DNA of 64,000 nt from Paramecium octaurelia (Eukaryota > Ciliophora > Oligohymenophorea > Peniculida > Parameciidae): positions 235,384 through 299,383 of the forward strand of contig CAJJDP010000119.1 in NCBI GenBank assembly GCA_905182995.1, read 5' to 3'. The notes below the pieces were generated by a model. That model had not been told where the DNA came from, ran no database searches, and was given only the letters and a program-made list of their open reading frames with translations. The stretch's first letter is position 1, and every line of letters begins with the position of its first letter. The position numbers and the translations under genes are program-made. Positions 23,332 to 37,152 of the stretch are shown one piece after another.

Positions 23332-26300
23332 TCAGAATTATATAGTTTATTAATCATCCAATTCTAGTCTCTTTATTTGTCTCATCAAACTAGCCACCTT
23401 GTCATCTCTCAATTCTCTTTCCTTGGCTTCCCACATCCAAAATTCATCCAATTTCTTCTGAGTCTCACTTATATGCTTGTTGATGTTCTGCTGCAATCGT
23501 TCTCTCTATTTGATCTTCTCCTTGAACTCAGAAGCATACCTAATAGTTGCTATTGAATCAATACTTCATCATTTATTCCTCCAAGTCAGTTGGACCTTAA
23601 GTAGTAATGAATTGGTCCTGCAATTTTCTTAGATTCTACTCCACCATGTTTTCAAATGGAATATTGTATTTGGCCACTTTGTTGAGGACATCCACCTTAT
23701 CCTATTCCAATTTGTTAAGACATTTCAGATAATAAGGATCATTGGTAGCCAAATTACCATTGTCACTCATTATTTCGGCCTTAATGTTGCTGTACCGTTG
23801 TTGATTGATTTCTTCATACTCTTTCAACATCTATGCCTTATCCTCCTCAATTTACAGCATCTGTTTGGCCAAATCCTTCTGTTCCTTTTCCTTCTTCTGA
23901 GCCTGAACTTTAGTTTATTAGTAATTCTATCTATTAACATATTCCGTCTTCTTCTTTTACCCTGTCTTCAACTTTTGATTGTCTTGGTTCAAAATTTCAT
24001 TTAAGGGAATTCCCATCATTTTTACATACTTCTAAAGTTTATCAGCAGACACATACTTCTTTAACTTTTAATAATGATAGGCACTAATTAAATAGATTAT
24101 TTGATTTACAGATGTGCAAACGATTATGCTCTCTCAATTTCTTTGATTTCTATTCTCCTCAATCTCTTATCATCAGTTTTAGTCTATTTCAATCTGATGT
24201 CATCCAAGATCTCGATCCATTTGTATAATACTTGTCTCTCTTCTTAAGTAACATCTTCTTGTTCCAATCTCTTCATGATATCCTTTTCCTGGATCCTGGG
24301 TTCAGCCTACAAATCATAATCATTCGCTCCATATATTATTTCTCTCATCTCATAAGGACTAATCTTGTCCTTGTATTTAGCCTTCAAATATGTATGCACT
24401 GCATTGTAATCGTTTGCCTTAAACCTCAACTCCTTATCTGGTTTAGTGGCTCCCAAAATTTCTAATTTAGCATCCATCTCCTTCCAAGCCTCCTTGAGAT
24501 TCAAACTCTCCTCCAAGATACCCTTGTAATGCAACAATTCCTTATAAGTCTCACTATCAACATTATAAAGAAATTCCTGTCTGAACCTTTCAGGTACTCC
24601 TTGTTCTTCTGTTGGAATCATCTCCTCCAAGGGGATTTGAATCCTTTGGAACTCTGCCTTGTCTAAATCACCATGCAATTTCACCAACTCTCTTTAAGGA
24701 GTAGGCAAAGCCTTCTTCTTCTATCCATCCACAATCACTCGATTAACCTTCTATCTTACCTGTGGTTGAGCAGTTACAGGCTTCCTAATTTACTCTAATT
24801 CCTATCTTTCCTTCTAGACCGACTCCTTTACCTTCAACATTCTCTAGAACTGCTATTCCTTATATTCTCCTTCTCTTATCACAGGATGCTGAGCACTTAG
24901 CTTATTACTCAGATCAAAAGTATTTCTATTTTCATCATGCAACATCTTGGTTATAATCTTTTGCGCAGGTATTGCCTATTAAGGAACAGCCACAGGAGAA
25001 TAGGTTTGTTATTTATGATGACTCTTTAACAACTATTGTGTTGATGACTTCTTGACTTGTCTTGTTGGAGTCTCCTTATCACTTTCACTATTCTCATTCT
25101 CCATCACTTCTATTCTCTGCTGTCTGTTCTACTGCTGTGCTTTTCTTTATTGAACCACCTCCTTGCTCTTATTTTCTTCCTTCGTCTTTTTCCTATAGTA
25201 ACTAATCGGTTTGGCTTCGACCTTAGCCACTGATTTAGGCCCTTTCATTTCCACACTCTCCTGACTTGTACTTGATCTTTCTTGAGGACTGTCTCCCTCA
25301 CTCAAAGAACTTTCCGAAGATCTATATATTCTATCCTCATCTCTGCTTAAATTCATTTTAGGTTTTACTTTAGTAGTCAAATACATCCTTCTGATTTCAT
25401 GATCACTCTCACTTTCCTCGAATGAAGGATGCTTCTTTTTTATCCTTTCTATTTATTTTTTATGTCTCCTCTCCAATTTCTGCTTTTTTTATTCCTCAAA
25501 TTCCTTCTTCTACTGCTTAAATTCCTCAATCCCTATTGTGAACTCTGAATCCTTATACTATACGTCTAATGGAGTTTCCCAAACAGAAAATTTCTTTTAA
25601 TCCAGTTTCTTTACTTTCTTTGCCTTCAAAATCTCATCTGGATCATTGGATGGCTTCTCTTCCAATAATCTTTGAACTCTCTTTATGTACTTCTAAATGT
25701 ATTCATTATGCAATTTCGATTTCTTAGCATGTTTATACTTCTGAGTTTCAGAATTCTCCACTTCCAAAGCCAACTTATAATTATCAACTCCTGTCACTCT
25801 CATTATGTCCATCTTTGATATCTAAGTACCATTCAAATATTCTAAGTTCTTAAATCTTGTCTTCCTTGGAACTGGACACATCTCTAAACAAAACTTCCCC
25901 AAAGTATTTTTATGCGAAAACTTAGAAACCGTATTCATTAATTCCTCTGGTTTGAATTCTTCAGGGGCTCTCTATATTGATCTCAAGCATTTCTTTTCCT
26001 CCTGATATTAGGCTTCTGTCAACCTACAGACTGGAAGTTGATTATATGATGCTGTAAACACTTTAACTGGATTGTATTTCACATATCTCTTTGGACATAA
26101 CAATTGCTGTATTTAAGTTATCCTCAGCAGATACTAACACACATAATTCCCCTAATAATCTAAAACTGATAGATTTGGCAAGTTCATATCTGCAATATCA
26201 TCCAATTCTTCAATTAGATTGTTGGACAGATCCAAAATCGTAAGCGACTGTAACTCTTTAGCAACCAATTTTCCAGGAAATCTCTGAATCTGATTCCCAT

Positions 26301-26502
26301 TCAACACTAAAACCTTAAGATGTGTGAGCAGTTGTAAACATAATACATTTGGCATTTGAGTAGCCTTCTCATTCGACAGATCCAGTTCCTCCACTTGAAT
26401 TGGTTCAAAACTAGGATCGTGAAAGAGTTTTCTTAACTTCTCATATTACCCATAATCAAATGACTCATATTTTGCTTTATTTTGAACTTTATTTATTTCC
26501 AT
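23332..26502 (-). CDS. Large LRR plus coiled-coil protein, unassigned
   Basis: 1039 residues; introns of 26 and 25 nt give 1040 codons. Residues ~25-125 are leucine-rich repeats (HLKVLVLNGNQIQRFP, LTILDLSNNLIEELDD) with a closing cap. The middle is charged, with an S/E-rich acidic patch (SSESSLSEGDS) and KKH/RRR basic runs; the last 400 residues are coiled coil (QKKEKEQKDLAKQMLQIEED). The layout suggests a structural or scaffold protein, perhaps cortical or ciliary, but I know no matching family. Confidence 0.8.
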
Positions 26503-26984
26503 TAATAAAATCTCTTATTATTTTTTGGATTACAAAAGTAATATCAAGTATCCAAGCAAACAAACAAGACAACTCAATGATGAAATACTTAAACTTGCAA
26601 GGATATCAATGTATATTTGTTACATATCAATGAATTTTATTTTAGTTTAAAAACTTGACGAAATTACATTCAACCCAACTCAAAATCAAAATTCTATTCT
26701 AATAAATAATAGCCTCCATTTTCTCATTAGAAGAAATTATATTATTATTTTATAATATTACTAAATTCAAAGAAATCATTTAGGAAATATTTTAAGAGCA
26801 ATTTTAATTAGCTATTACATAATCATTTTAAAAAGCATTTTTTTAAAGGCTACAAGCCTATATGCTACGTTTGTGTTGACATAAAGATTTATTTTTGAAA
26901 TATTATTTCCTTAAATTATTTAACAATTTTATAGTATCATTTTATATAAGGTTATTTAATAATAGATTATATCTTTTTCATAAA
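26503..26984. other. AT-rich spacer
   Basis: About 480 bp between two minus-strand genes with no convincing reading frame. It should hold the promoter of the LRR protein and the 3' flank of the PARP gene. Confidence 0.4.
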
Positions 26985-29900
26985 TCAAGAGAAGACAATC
27001 TCATAAGCTGGATATGCTCTTCTTACATCCATTGAGTAAAGAACAAAGATATTACTATTACCTTCATAAGAATAACCTGACACACAATCATACCCTTAAG
27101 GAGGTCTTTTAATATTTTTATCTTATGGAATTTTTGAAACTTTACCAGTTGTTATCAAACAGCATAATAATAATTGCTTATCGCCTCCATAGTAATCGGC
27201 CTTTTGTAATTTGTAGGAATAATGTCGAGAATAGCTAGCATTATCAGCAAAGTAGATACCGGCACCCCATAAGCCAACCTATAATTTTCCTAATTTATAT
27301 AGTTACATCACAGTATGATTAATCAAAAGCTTCCTTTAAACTGGAATATATAACTTTAGGATGCTATGTTCTTACTCCATGCCATAAGTACCTTTCAGTT
27401 TCAATTTAATTCAAGATAACCCCATTCTATTAATATATTTAGATCAATTTATTTTTTTCACTAATGTAATTATCCCATAATGACTTATTTTAAATTCTAT
27501 AAATCTCATAAACAGTTCCACTATCAGTTTTCTTAAACAGGTTTGATATTTTTTTGAACTCTTCAGAATCAGATTTTAACTCTACTTTCATATAATTTTC
27601 ATTTTAAGGGATCCATTCTATAGGATACGATTTTCCTCTGGTTTTAAATTACTCAATAGTTTAACAGATTTAGTTTTTTTTTTTTTTAAAAACCTCTATG
27701 ATAACTTTGCTTCCTGAAAGGAATTTACCTTCAGTAGATAGAGCAGTCTTTTAAATATAGTTTTAGATATTTTCAATTTCATCCTCTAGTAAATTAGGAA
27801 TAATAATTTCGAATTTTGTAGTCTCTTTTGATAATTCTTATTTAATTGAATTGATAATGGTTTAATTAAGATTATCATTAAAAGATTGGACTGTAAATTG
27901 GCCATGATTGTTTCTTTATTTAACCAATTTGGAAACCTGATATTGAGTTACTTAAAATTTAAAAGTCTTATCCACTAAGTAATTATTTTGTTATTTTGAA
28001 GGATCCTTCTTACTTTAGTATAATGTTTTCTGTACTAATCTCTTGTATTGAGTTTCTAAATTCATTTAATACATTTCTCCTTCCTTAAATATTACATAAT
28101 GTTATTTATAAAAGATATCAAACTGGGTCACATTACTCTGTTCTTAGATCATCATGTATTCATTCAGCTAATCATCAACCTACTCTTAACCAAAAAAATA
28201 CTTTCTTGAATTAGAGATCAGTTTCGTGATTAAAGCTGTTGTTGTTTATAAAGAAATGTCAGTAACTGTTCTGTTCTGAAAATCAATTCTGTGGGTTCCA
28301 GGCTTTTTCGAATATGGAAACTTCAATAATATTTTTTACTCTTGGCCTGTCGATAAAAATTGTTCATATGCTTCATCTATTTATCTGTTGATCTCTTCAT
28401 CATCATAATCTTTAAATTTAACACGATCATACCATTACCATTGATATATTATTTATCTCTCTGCAATAGGTGGGTGTAATAGCGCTTTAAGTATTTTAGT
28501 CAATGAGTCGATTTTTACATCAGTCAACTCTGCAATGTAAATTGTTTTTATTGAATTATTTTCAGAATATAATTGATTTATCGTAGTATTCAAAACTACC
28601 ATTGCAGCCTAATTGAAACTGTAACCGCATGCTCCTCCTCCAAAGATAGGAAGCGAAACAGTTTCTATGTCTAGGTTCTTAATTTCTTTGAACAATGCCT
28701 TAATGTTCTCTTCAATCTTTTTCAAATCCTCATCTGTTTCATCACCTTTAGAATAAATAGGAGTAGCTACATTCAATATATACTTTATTTATCTTTAGGC
28801 AGGCATTTTGTATGTGCACACAACTCCTAACTTTAATTCCTTGTACTTTTTTATGTAATCTGAGCAAAATGATTGATATTAGGTCCCTCCCATTTCAAAT
28901 ATACTTTAAGCAACACCACTCAATAGTAAATGATCACCAAAAGACATTTTATTATTACAAGAATTTACTATAGCATCGCACTGAATTTTAGAAATATCAG
29001 CATAAATTATCTGTATGCATTTATTTTTATATTCCAATGTACATGCTATTGAGTTATTTTATATTGGTTATACTTGAACTTGAGAAGTCATAAAAAGTTG
29101 TATTTCATTATTCTTTTTTAATTATTCCAATTATGGTTAAAAATTTTTGTCTATGAATTTGATTTCTTTATCAGAAAAATCACAAATTTTAGTTTTAACT
29201 TAACTTTTTAGTTCCCTAATTTACTTATCATATTTATCTCTTTCTTGTTTAATCTCTTTTTCAGATGCTTAAATCATAATCTTGTTTTCCTAAGGGAAAC
29301 TAAGTATTACATTACCATCACTAGCATTTAGATTTGCAGACCGAGATTACAGTTATTTAATCTTATTAAAAACCAACATATTATCACAATCTATGGTTTC
29401 CGAAACATAATTTTATTGTTTTGATTATTCAAACTAGAGCAAACAGTTACTTATCTCTTCTAAACTCTCTCTTTTTCCAACAATCCAAGTTCCTGGTTTT
29501 TAATCCAACTTTGATGCACTCAGTTTGCAATTAACAGATTATACTACAACTTGAAATGTTTCCTAAAATTTGGTCTCATTCATTTCTAAAAGATTTAGAA
29601 ATTCTCTAAAGTCAATTTCAACATATTAATATTCCAATTTTTCAAAAAAGGTTTAAATCCTTTGACTGATAATAGTTTGCTTGTATTAAATTTAATTATA
29701 ATAAACTTCAACTACCAATTATAATTTTGAATTAACCTCAATCATTTTAATTAAACATTGTCCAAATTCTTAAGCAATTTCTATTAATGTAGTACCAAAT
29801 AATCTTTGAAATTAAGATTCCTTGCTCTATAATACAAGAGCTACTTCTTTATCACATTAACAATATAATAGAATACATTTAAATTGATCTAAATATTGTT

Positions 29901-31560
29901 AAATTTACTGTTACTTTTCCAAGATTGCATTTTATTTTCCATTTAATTCAATGGTCAATTCAAAATTATTCTACTTTGTTATGCATTCCTTCAAGTTATG
30001 CTGTTTTTCAAATTCTTAACCTAAAAATTTGTTCCACAATTTTATTTTATCCAAATCTGTTACCCTTATAATTATATTTGGATTGTAGATTTCATTCAAT
30101 TTGCTTTTTACAGCTTACAGTTTCTACATTATAATATATTCTGGTTAATCGCCCTCTATCCATAGTTGCAACTTAGCCTCTACTTAATACTTTCTATTTT
30201 GAACTTATAAAATTGGGTTTTTAACTATTATTTCAAATTATTCTTCTTATTCTCTCAGCTTTCTTATGCTTCTGTCTATCTCATCAATATCCTTTGGTAG
30301 AGAACAATCAATGTCAAAAGTCTCTTCGATATTCTTCATAATCTAGGGATTCTAAAAAAACTCATCAAGTTTTTATTATAGAACATGAATTTTCAAGTTA
30401 GAATCATATACTTAACTTATTACTATTATTTAATTGACTTATCTTTTAATGTCAATAGCCTTTTCTTCTAAAATTGGGTTATTATGAAAATTATTTAGGT
30501 CAATCTCAGAGGTCAAAAAAATAATCGGTTCTTTCACATCAAGTGCTTTACAAAAAAGTTCTTGGGTTCTTTGTTTTTTTAATAATTTAAATTTTTATTT
30601 AGCTTCAAATTCGGAGTTAAGTTATGCTATCAAAACAACATAGCTGTCCAATTATTTTTTAAAATTCTGATAAAACTTAGTTGCTGCTGCCATTTGTGAT
30701 TATGGAGATATTTTATATTGACAATTTTATTCGTGAATCTTAATTTTTACTTATTGTTTTTCAGCATCTCTATAAAATTTCTTAATTAATTGGCTTTGTA
30801 GAATAGTCATTTTATCTAATTTTGAAATATTGTTTTCTGGCTGATCATAAACTTGATAAATAAGATTCTATTAAAGGTACTATGTTTAATCTTTCTGATA
30901 TTATATATTTAAGTTTAAATTTTCCAAATTATTTTTAATTTCTTCAAAATAATCTAATACTGATCTATCGATATTTGTAATTTTTATTTCAATGTCGGCA
31001 AGCGAAAAAAAATATTCAATTAATTAATGACAGGAGTGTTTATTCTAATCATCCTATTTCTATTTTGGTAAATAGGTCATAACTTAAATAGGCATTTGAG
31101 GGATTTACAAAATCTATTAAGAATTAACAGTTGTTTGATAATTTTATGAAATTTCTACGAAACCAGATGAGTTGTTTTATTAATGATACCAATTATTATT
31201 ACTTTATGTACTTTATTAAAACATCTATTAGCATTACTATTATGAAAAATCTAGACTATTTTACCTGTTTGATTGTTAATGTTGTAATTACTATTATTAT
31301 TATTATTATTACTATTATTATACTTAATAGAAGTATTATTGCTATTAATTCCAAAAATATGGCGGAAATTATTACTATTAATTAGAATTGTTATTTGAGT
31401 ATTTGTAAAACTCGTTTTAAGAATTCCTTACCTCATTAAATTGCTATCCTTATTGTTAAGGATAATAGTATTGATTTTGTTAATTCATCTAATTATTATA
31501 TCTACCTTCTTGTGACTAATTTTTAAACTATTAATTAGAAGAATATTGATCTGCATCCAT
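26985..31560 (-). CDS. Macro-PARP: Q/N-rich N terminus, macro, WWE and PARP catalytic domains
   Basis: 1515 residues, one 28-nt intron near the 3' end; codon count exact. Order: Q/N/Y-rich low-complexity residues 1-150 including a Gln run; a long K/E/I/Q-rich region with repeated ~70-residue units that could be KH-like; a macro domain (ADISKIQCDAIVNSCNN, LLSGVAQSIFEMGG, PIFGGGACGYSF; about 28540-29010); a WWE domain (YQWQWYDR, then RIDFQNRTVTDI); and the ART catalytic domain. The ART domain shows LWHGV (His), GAGIYFADNASYS (Tyr) and NIFVLYS where the third triad residue is Ile instead of Glu, the mono-ADP-ribosyltransferase pattern. The whole resembles PARP14/PARP9-type enzymes that read and write ADP-ribose. 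Confidence 0.9.
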
Positions 31561-32131
31561 CTAAGTCTAATTGAGAATTTTGATATTTTTTTTGTGGTTG
31601 GAACTTTATGTAAAATCATATATTTGTTAGGATTGGTAATTTTTCTGATTTTATTATTGATCATTTTACATATTTTTCGAATTTTAATTTTTATTAATCT
31701 CAAAGAATTCTATAATGCAAACTGATTGAAACCTCCTTAGGTCTATTTATAAATATATTTTATAAATTAATAAGAAGTTATAGAATACAAATATTGACAA
31801 GCAAAATATCATCTTTTATCACATTGAACGAGTAATTTTATTGAAAAGCTCTTTAAATGGTTACATCAACTATTTGAAAACCAATAACAATTGATGAATT
31901 ATTCAAATCTAAATTGAATGCACTCAAGAAATATTACTACAAATATATTAATTTACATTATAACTAAGAAACTATAATTTTAATGCTAGATGCTCACTTT
32001 GGAGATGAGGTTCTTCCTGTTGCTTATATGTAGTCAAAATTGATCATCATATTAGAGTGGCTTCCAGTTAGCCATATGTCAATAAGTTCTTTAATGATTT
32101 GAGATTGACTGCGTAGTCAAATCGGTCAGCA
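31561..32131. other. AT-rich spacer between divergent genes
   Basis: About 570 bp between the PARP start and the PG-rich-repeat gene. No convincing frame. Presumed promoters for both genes. Confidence 0.4.
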
Positions 32132-33099
32132 ATGACAAATAAACTACATTCAAATAAGAGAATAAGAATCAACTCTTAAGAACAAGTTTGGTCTCTTCCT
32201 GAAACCTCTAATTCATACACCTTTTATAGATAAAATTCTTAACGATCAAAAAAGAGTGTGGGTCCTGGTTCTTACGAAATGTAATTTCCAGCTCATTTAC
32301 AACAAAATCGTCCTTGCATTACCTTTTCTAAAAGTAATAGAAAAAAAGTAGAAAAATTCTAAAATCCAGGACCTGGATAATACAATATAATATAGAAAAC
32401 ACAATCAAAAACATTTGTTTTCAATTCAAGACAAAATAGTGAATACCACCAGCAATCTCCAGGACCTGGCACTTATGAATTAAACTAAAAATCTTGCAGA
32501 AGCATCTCTATTGGGACTGCAAGGTATCAATCACAGCCTAACTCTCACTTTATAACACCAGGACCTGGGGCTTATAAAATTGATTATAAAGTAAATAGAA
32601 AAAAAATAGATAGAATTGAAAGACTTCTTAAGCCTAAAATTATGGTAAGATCTTTTTACAATAGGAAAGAGGATAAATACATCTAAGAATTAATGAAATA
32701 AAAAGAAACCAGAGAACAATCAGAAAGACAAAAGAGACCAAAATCAGCTATGTAAATCAAATAAGCTGCAAGAAGAAAGAAGATGGAAACAATCAGAAGG
32801 AGCCTTCAAGTTAAATTTAATCCTCCAGGTCCTGGAAGCTATTAGATTAAAGATTTCATTTAGATTGATTAGGTTGACAAGAAAAATGAAAACTTATAAA
32901 AGTCAAATTCGGAGAAAAAATCCTACTCCAATAACCCATTAGGACCTGGTAGTTATGAAATTAAAGATTTTCTTTGTTAATCTGAATATATTAAAAAAAG
33001 TAACATAAATTCAAGTTTTGGTAAATCAAAAGGTTTAAGGATGAGAAATATTCTGATTTGGGACCGGGAAGTTATGAAATAGTTGATGAAGAAATTTGA
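32132..33099 (+). CDS. Sperm-tail PG-rich repeat protein (flagellar/ciliary)
   Basis: Contains at least six PG-rich repeats: GPGSYEM, NPGPGQYN, SPGPGTYEL, TPGPGAYKI, PPGPGSYQI and LGPGSYEI, spaced 30-80 residues, each followed by a basic SFG/R-rich segment. STPG-repeat proteins line axonemal microtubules. The final repeat, including GPGSYEIVDEEI and the stop, is in a different frame from the rest; one missing base near 33030-33040 would explain it and gives 323 codons. If the sequence is right as given, the protein would instead end at 33145 with an unrelated tail. Likely a sequence indel. Confidence 0.8.
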
Positions 33100-33145
33100 T
33101 TCAAAGATATTAAAAGCTTTTAAATATATATTATTTTATCTCTGA

Positions 33146-34465
33146 CTTTGTAATATTTTTAAATTTTTTATTTTTGAACATTTCAAAAATTGAATACTTC
33201 CAAAAAGATAAGAAGATATTAATAGGTGGAATTCAAGGAGCAATATCTTAAAAGAGAATGAAGCAATTTTTGGAAATTTGACACTTGGCTTTAAGGATTG
33301 TACTTTAGAATAAAATTACCTTAATAAGAACAAGATTCAAGGATTAGAAGTCTGAAATGTATGTTTATTGATTTCATATTCTTGATTATGGGACTTTTGG
33401 AATCCAAATAAATCCAGGTAGAAGATAAAGTAATGTGATATTAGGGGAGATTTATAATTTATAATTCTTCTGACATGGCATCATTTTGTATTATGCACTT
33501 CTTAATATAACTAAAGAAAAATATATTTAAAATTGAATCTGACTTTTTATAATTTCTATTATAAGATTTTCTTGATGTAAAAAATATTATTTATGTTAGT
33601 TATTGTCAGATTTAATATCAAATCTTATTAATGTAGAAATCTATTTATCTGAGATTTAAGATTATTATGGATTAGTAATTATTTAATATTTTAAATTATC
33701 ATACTTAACTAGTTAGATATTATTTTTTAATAAATATTAAAATATTTTTAATATGTTGTAATAGAAGTTGAGAAATCCAATGAACTTGAAAAATAGTCTA
33801 AATTGAGTTACTTATAGTATTTTATATGAATATAAATCAATTTAATGTACTTTCCACCGATGGATTTCAATAAATCATTTCTTTAAATTTAGCATTCAAG
33901 TTTTTTGATTTCTTCGGTGATTTATTTGCTTGCTATGCATGGTCTAAAGTCTAAGATTAAGGATCATGAGTAATTTAACCCTTGGATGAGAGAAGGAACT
34001 TACCATAATAATTTATTTTACATTTTCTTATAGATTTGTGGTCTGTTAAATAGGATTTAAAGAGGGTTATCTTTCTAAATCTAAGAATAAATCGTCCATT
34101 CTATCCTAATCCCCTACTATGTTACAGACAAGAGGAGTAAGTTGTAATTATTAAATATTTGGTTGTGAGGTTGTTTCGATTTAATCTTCATCATCTTTAT
34201 TTTTATCGATATTCTGTGCTCTAACTTAGCAAGTTCCCATATTGAAATACTTTTGAAATTTTATTAATAGGGAATAAAGTTATAAATCTTTGCCAATTTA
34301 ATACTGATTTAACTTCTATAAACAAATCAGAAAAAACACTTAGAATCATTCAATTACGGATTAATTTAAAATGTATTAATAATATATTCATTACTCAATA
34401 TAATGAATATTATTGATTTTTTTGAACAATTAAAATATTAATAATGATAATCTTATTAAAAATCA
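33146..34465. other. Long AT-rich interval with a possible short ORF
   Basis: 1.3 kb between the PG-repeat gene and the 3' end of the WD40 gene. Mostly AT-rich. A TGA-free frame of 108 codons (33845-34168) contains a hydrophobic stretch (FLISSVIYLLAMHGLKS) but I cannot place it in a family. A second protein-like stretch near 33200-33360 has no clear ends. These may be remnants of decayed genes. Confidence 0.35.
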
Positions 34466-36913
34466 TCAAAATTTGGCTTTTCTAATTTAAAAGTTTTTCG
34501 ATCCTTCGTCCCATATTACTAAATACTCGCCATTTGGGGATAATGAACCATAATTGCAATAATGACCCACTTCAATCACTTAAGAAATTAGAAAAGCATT
34601 GTTAAATTCTTTTTTTAAAACATATACATATCTTCCATGTTTATTAATTACTACTTATTTTTATTCATTATAAATTGATGGAAAAAAGTTTTAATATCCA
34701 TTACTTGATTAAATTAATTAAATATTTTAATTACTCTAGTTAAATTAATTCAAGTTGCTGTCCAACTAAAAGATGATAGCCTTATTAATATTTCTTGGCT
34801 GCCATATTAATAAATTATCATCAACAAAACATATTCTATATCCATAGTCTTCATTCCTAATTATTTATTTCAATTTCCATTCTTTGAATTCATCAATTTC
34901 CCAAATTATAATCATCTTATCTTCTCCACAAGATACAAACTATTCTTACGACTTGCTGAAGCTAATACATCTAACATAGGCTTAATGATTTGTCAGCACT
35001 TGAACTTAAATCCATTTTAATTATTCATTTTTCCTCCAAATTCTGATTGATTTATCACAACTGCATGATATTATTTAGTTGCCTTTATTATCTAATAATA
35101 AACAATCGATTTATCTTTTATGGCCTTATAAAACTTATGCACAAACCCATTCATTCTCTATAACTTACCAATATCTAATCGATTTATCAGTACTACCAGA
35201 TATGAACTCATTTTTTTGAAAACTGAAAAACAAAGATATCACCAAATTCGTATGACCTTCTAATTGCTATTTTTTGGTTATTTTTTCGTTTTTGATTTCC
35301 CAAACAGTTATGTCATTTTAGCAACCACTAATCATTAGTTGGTTATCATAATTGAACGAGATCGCATGACAACTCTATTCTTAAGGAAATTTATCAATTA
35401 ACTCATAATTATTTTCACTTTACAGTTCTATTTATTGTTCTTCTAATATTTATTTGTCACTCTCCTTCATTTTTGATTTTACCTAAGCAGAGGCACTTCT
35501 AGTCTAACGATTTTCATTAATTACATGTAATTTCTATTAATTGAGATTATTGAACTAGTTTTCATTACCATTTTTCCACTCTAGAGATTCTTGAGATCTT
35601 TGAGTACAAAATTCCATTTAATTACTATAGGAATTTTCTCGATTTTCCGTAATAAAGTACTGAATATTATTGATATTATTTTATTAATCTGATTAACTTG
35701 TTGCTTTACTTATTTCTTGAGAATTACATAATGTAGATCTTAGATTATCATATAAATTTTATTAATAATGATATAATTATTATATCTATTCTTTCAACTA
35801 ATGGAGAACAGAATCTTAGATATCCTAATATTCTTAAAATATTATTCTTTATTAAATTTCTTCGGATTTACTTAAAATTTCAGCTCTTTCTAATAATTCA
35901 GTCTAATTTAGATTTTAAAAACCTTAATTAATTAAATTGAGATTTAAAACATTTTTTTATTTCATCATCAATAGATTCTATTCGAAATTTACCCTCAGTT
36001 CCTTTACCTATTCTATAATTTAATATTCAATCTTAAAGATTTATTCCAAGACTTGTTCATATTGTTATTCTTTATCTTATATTTACTATTAGAAATAGTT
36101 ACACTTTTTGGCTTCAAACTATTACCATTTTTCCTATGCCTTACTTAATGACACATATTGAGATGGCATGCATTCCACACAGCATAATCGCCTATTCTTC
36201 TCTGATTCTGGACTCAAATCAAACATTATTATCTCCTTGCTGTGAGTTTTACAATTAAAATCTAATCTAGGAGTTCTCTCATTTGATTATTGAGGAGAAA
36301 TCGACTAGTAAAATTGTTGAATCTAATTTTGAGACTTTATATTCTAATCTTTTATTAAATATTATTTTTTGAGATCTTCCAATATGAAATAGCAGTATTA
36401 CACTTCTGATATTTTGTTGAATCTCTTTAATTCTTAACATAATGATTGCATCCAATTAAATTAATCCTCTTTTCTTTCTTGTTAACAGTAACTAATTTCA
36501 CTGTTAACCACGAGCTAAATATAATCAGTTAATGTCTTTTCACCATCTTGAGGTGCATTATGCTCGCAATGAGATTTTTGATTTTCTATCTGTAATTGGT
36601 TTTCAATCAATCGGATTCCTCTATCCAACTAAACATTTAAATCGTTTTTCAACTGGTTCAAGGTATCCATTAATTTACCAAGAGATGTTTTCATTAGTTA
36701 GTGCTTTTCCATTTCCAACTATTTAATAGTCGTAGATTTCGTTTCATAAAGCCTTTAGATTTCATTTATTGGTACAACAGATTATTGCACATTTCCTGTT
36801 AAGCAATAGACACACATTAGATAATCATCTAGTTACTTATTGCCAGACAATTTAATAGCAATTACTTCACTGTTGTGAATTCGACATATATTCTAAAAAA
36901 TATTAGAGGACAT
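34466..36913 (-). CDS. Zinc-box/coiled-coil/WD40 repeat protein
   Basis: N terminus with paired C/H motifs (ICRIHNS and CVYCLTG; later FNCKTHSKE and CCVEC) like B-box zinc fingers, then ~300 residues of coiled coil, then WD40 repeats: CHAISFNYDNQLMISGCQND, LEGHTNLVISLFFS, FISGSTDKSIRYWQ, LQGHKRQIDCLLL, IISCSCDKSIRIWR, FVSCGEDKMIIIWE, ending YLVIWDEGSKNFQIRKAKF. This family is greatly expanded in Paramecium. Likely a beta-propeller adaptor with no known partner. The span is a whole number of codons, though short introns are not excluded. Confidence 0.8.
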
Positions 36914-37152
36914 TAACACTAATAATTTATGAAAAGTAATTAACAAATTAATAAAAATATTAATATATTGAATAATTACATAAACCTAAATTGTAAAAGT
37001 TAACACTAAACCGAAATTAGACAGCTTTATTTTTAGTGAAAATCATTTATTATTAAAAACCCCATTCTGTTCAAAATGAAAAAAAAATAATATAGCTCAT
37101 TAAAAGGAGTTGTTAATGATGATATATTATTTCGTATGATTAAGATTGTAAA

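Noticed and set aside
31131-31703. Short ORFs on both strands upstream of ATG 31095 of the PARP gene
   Set aside because: The minus-strand frame is continuous with PARP under the ciliate code up to ATG 31560, so this is the Q/N-rich N terminus; the plus-strand ORF is its shadow.
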